NCBI GenBank assembly: GCA_964419095.1 | Contig: CAYQOG010000021.1 | Location: 1 to 13,637, forward strand | DNA length: 13,637 bases | Origin: JAKAVK01 sp964419095 | GTDB taxonomy: Archaea; Micrarchaeota; Micrarchaeia; Micrarchaeales; CABMGC01 | Direction: 5' to 3' | Part shown: one piece after another, positions 13,381-13,637 of the stretch | How the letters are laid out: every line of letters begins with the position of its first letter | Position numbering within the stretch: position 1 is the first letter of the stretch | Translations under genes and position numbers: made by a program | The notes under the pieces: generated by a model | What the model saw: the letters and a program-made list of their open reading frames with translations, nothing else | Told to the model about the DNA's origin: nothing | Databases searched by the model: none

Positions 13381-13637
13381 ATGTCATTGTCAGGCGTAAT
13401 GGAGAGGCTTGTAGCGGGCAGATGGCTTGCAGGCGCAAAGGTAAGCGATGCCATAGCCATGGCCAGACGCTTCAACAAGTACGGCATAAGTGCCTCGATA
13501 AACTATCTAGGGGAGGATCTCAAGGACGACGCGGAGATAGAGTCCGCGGTAAAGGTCTACCTCAGGCTCATAGGCGGGATAAAGAGAGATAACATCAAGG
13601 CATCAATTGCGGTAAAGCCCACGCAGCTTGGCATGGC
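13381..13637 (+). CDS. Proline dehydrogenase, N-terminal part (partial, runs off the right edge)
   Basis: FAD enzyme of the PRODH TIM-barrel family that oxidises proline to pyrroline-5-carboxylate. Only 85 codons are visible. They match the start of monofunctional PRODH: an initial GVMERLVAGRWLAG helix, VSDAIAMARRFNKYGISASINYLGE, and IKASIAVKPTQLG, the beta strand with the conserved K-x-TQLG. The residues that contact flavin and proline lie beyond the edge. The ATG at 13381 has a purine-rich GGGATAGA before it rather than a clear Shine-Dalgarno site. Separated from ispG by 75 bases with its own promoter, so probably unrelated to the isoprenoid unit. Confidence 0.85.
   Translation, partial: MSLSGVMERLVAGRWLAGAKVSDAIAMARRFNKYGISASINYLGEDLKDDAEIESAVKVYLRLIGGIKRDNIKASIAVKPTQLGM

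Overview
The window looks archaeal. TATA-like boxes sit about 25-30 bases upstream of several start codons, so those transcripts would be leaderless or nearly so. Arginine is written mainly as AGG/AGA and isoleucine mainly as ATA at moderate GC. The partial valyl-tRNA synthetase is of the archaeal type. The extracytoplasmic solute-binding protein has an N-terminal membrane anchor rather than a lipobox, and is rich in N-glycosylation sequons. A Micrarchaeota/DPANN or Thermoplasma-like lineage is plausible, but the sequence alone does not settle this.

Layout. 1-714 (minus) is the 5' part of valS, divergent from an aldo/keto reductase (840-1781). A two-TM potassium channel with an RCK domain (1851-2633) and a full-length Sua5 threonylcarbamoyl-AMP synthase (2650-3699) follow, then a GNAT acetyltransferase (3719-4228). 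Convergent with these is a minus-strand zinc/manganese-type ABC importer operon: binding protein 6884-5907, ATPase 5894-5061, permease 5071-4241. A short AT-rich divergent promoter region separates it from dxr. At the far right is the start of a proline dehydrogenase (13381 to the edge).

The centre of interest is 6965-13305, which holds five enzymes of the MEP (non-mevalonate) isoprenoid pathway: dxr-ispD (plus, abutting), ispE (minus, tail-to-tail with ispD), and a plus-strand unit of two UPF0047/YjbQ-like paralogues followed by ispH and ispG. Together they would cover DXP to CDP-ME-2-phosphate, and MEcPP to IPP/DMAPP. Only dxs and ispF are missing from the window. Archaea normally make isoprenoids by mevalonate variants, so a dedicated MEP locus in an archaeal context is the main finding. 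Base and codon usage match the neighbours, which suggests an old, ameliorated acquisition.

The 200-base divergent region between ispE and the yjbQ-like unit carries a near-perfect 34-base inverted repeat, placed almost midway between the two TATA boxes. It is a candidate operator for the MEP locus. No tRNA, rRNA, CRISPR array, insertion sequence or gene-free stretch over 300 bases was seen.
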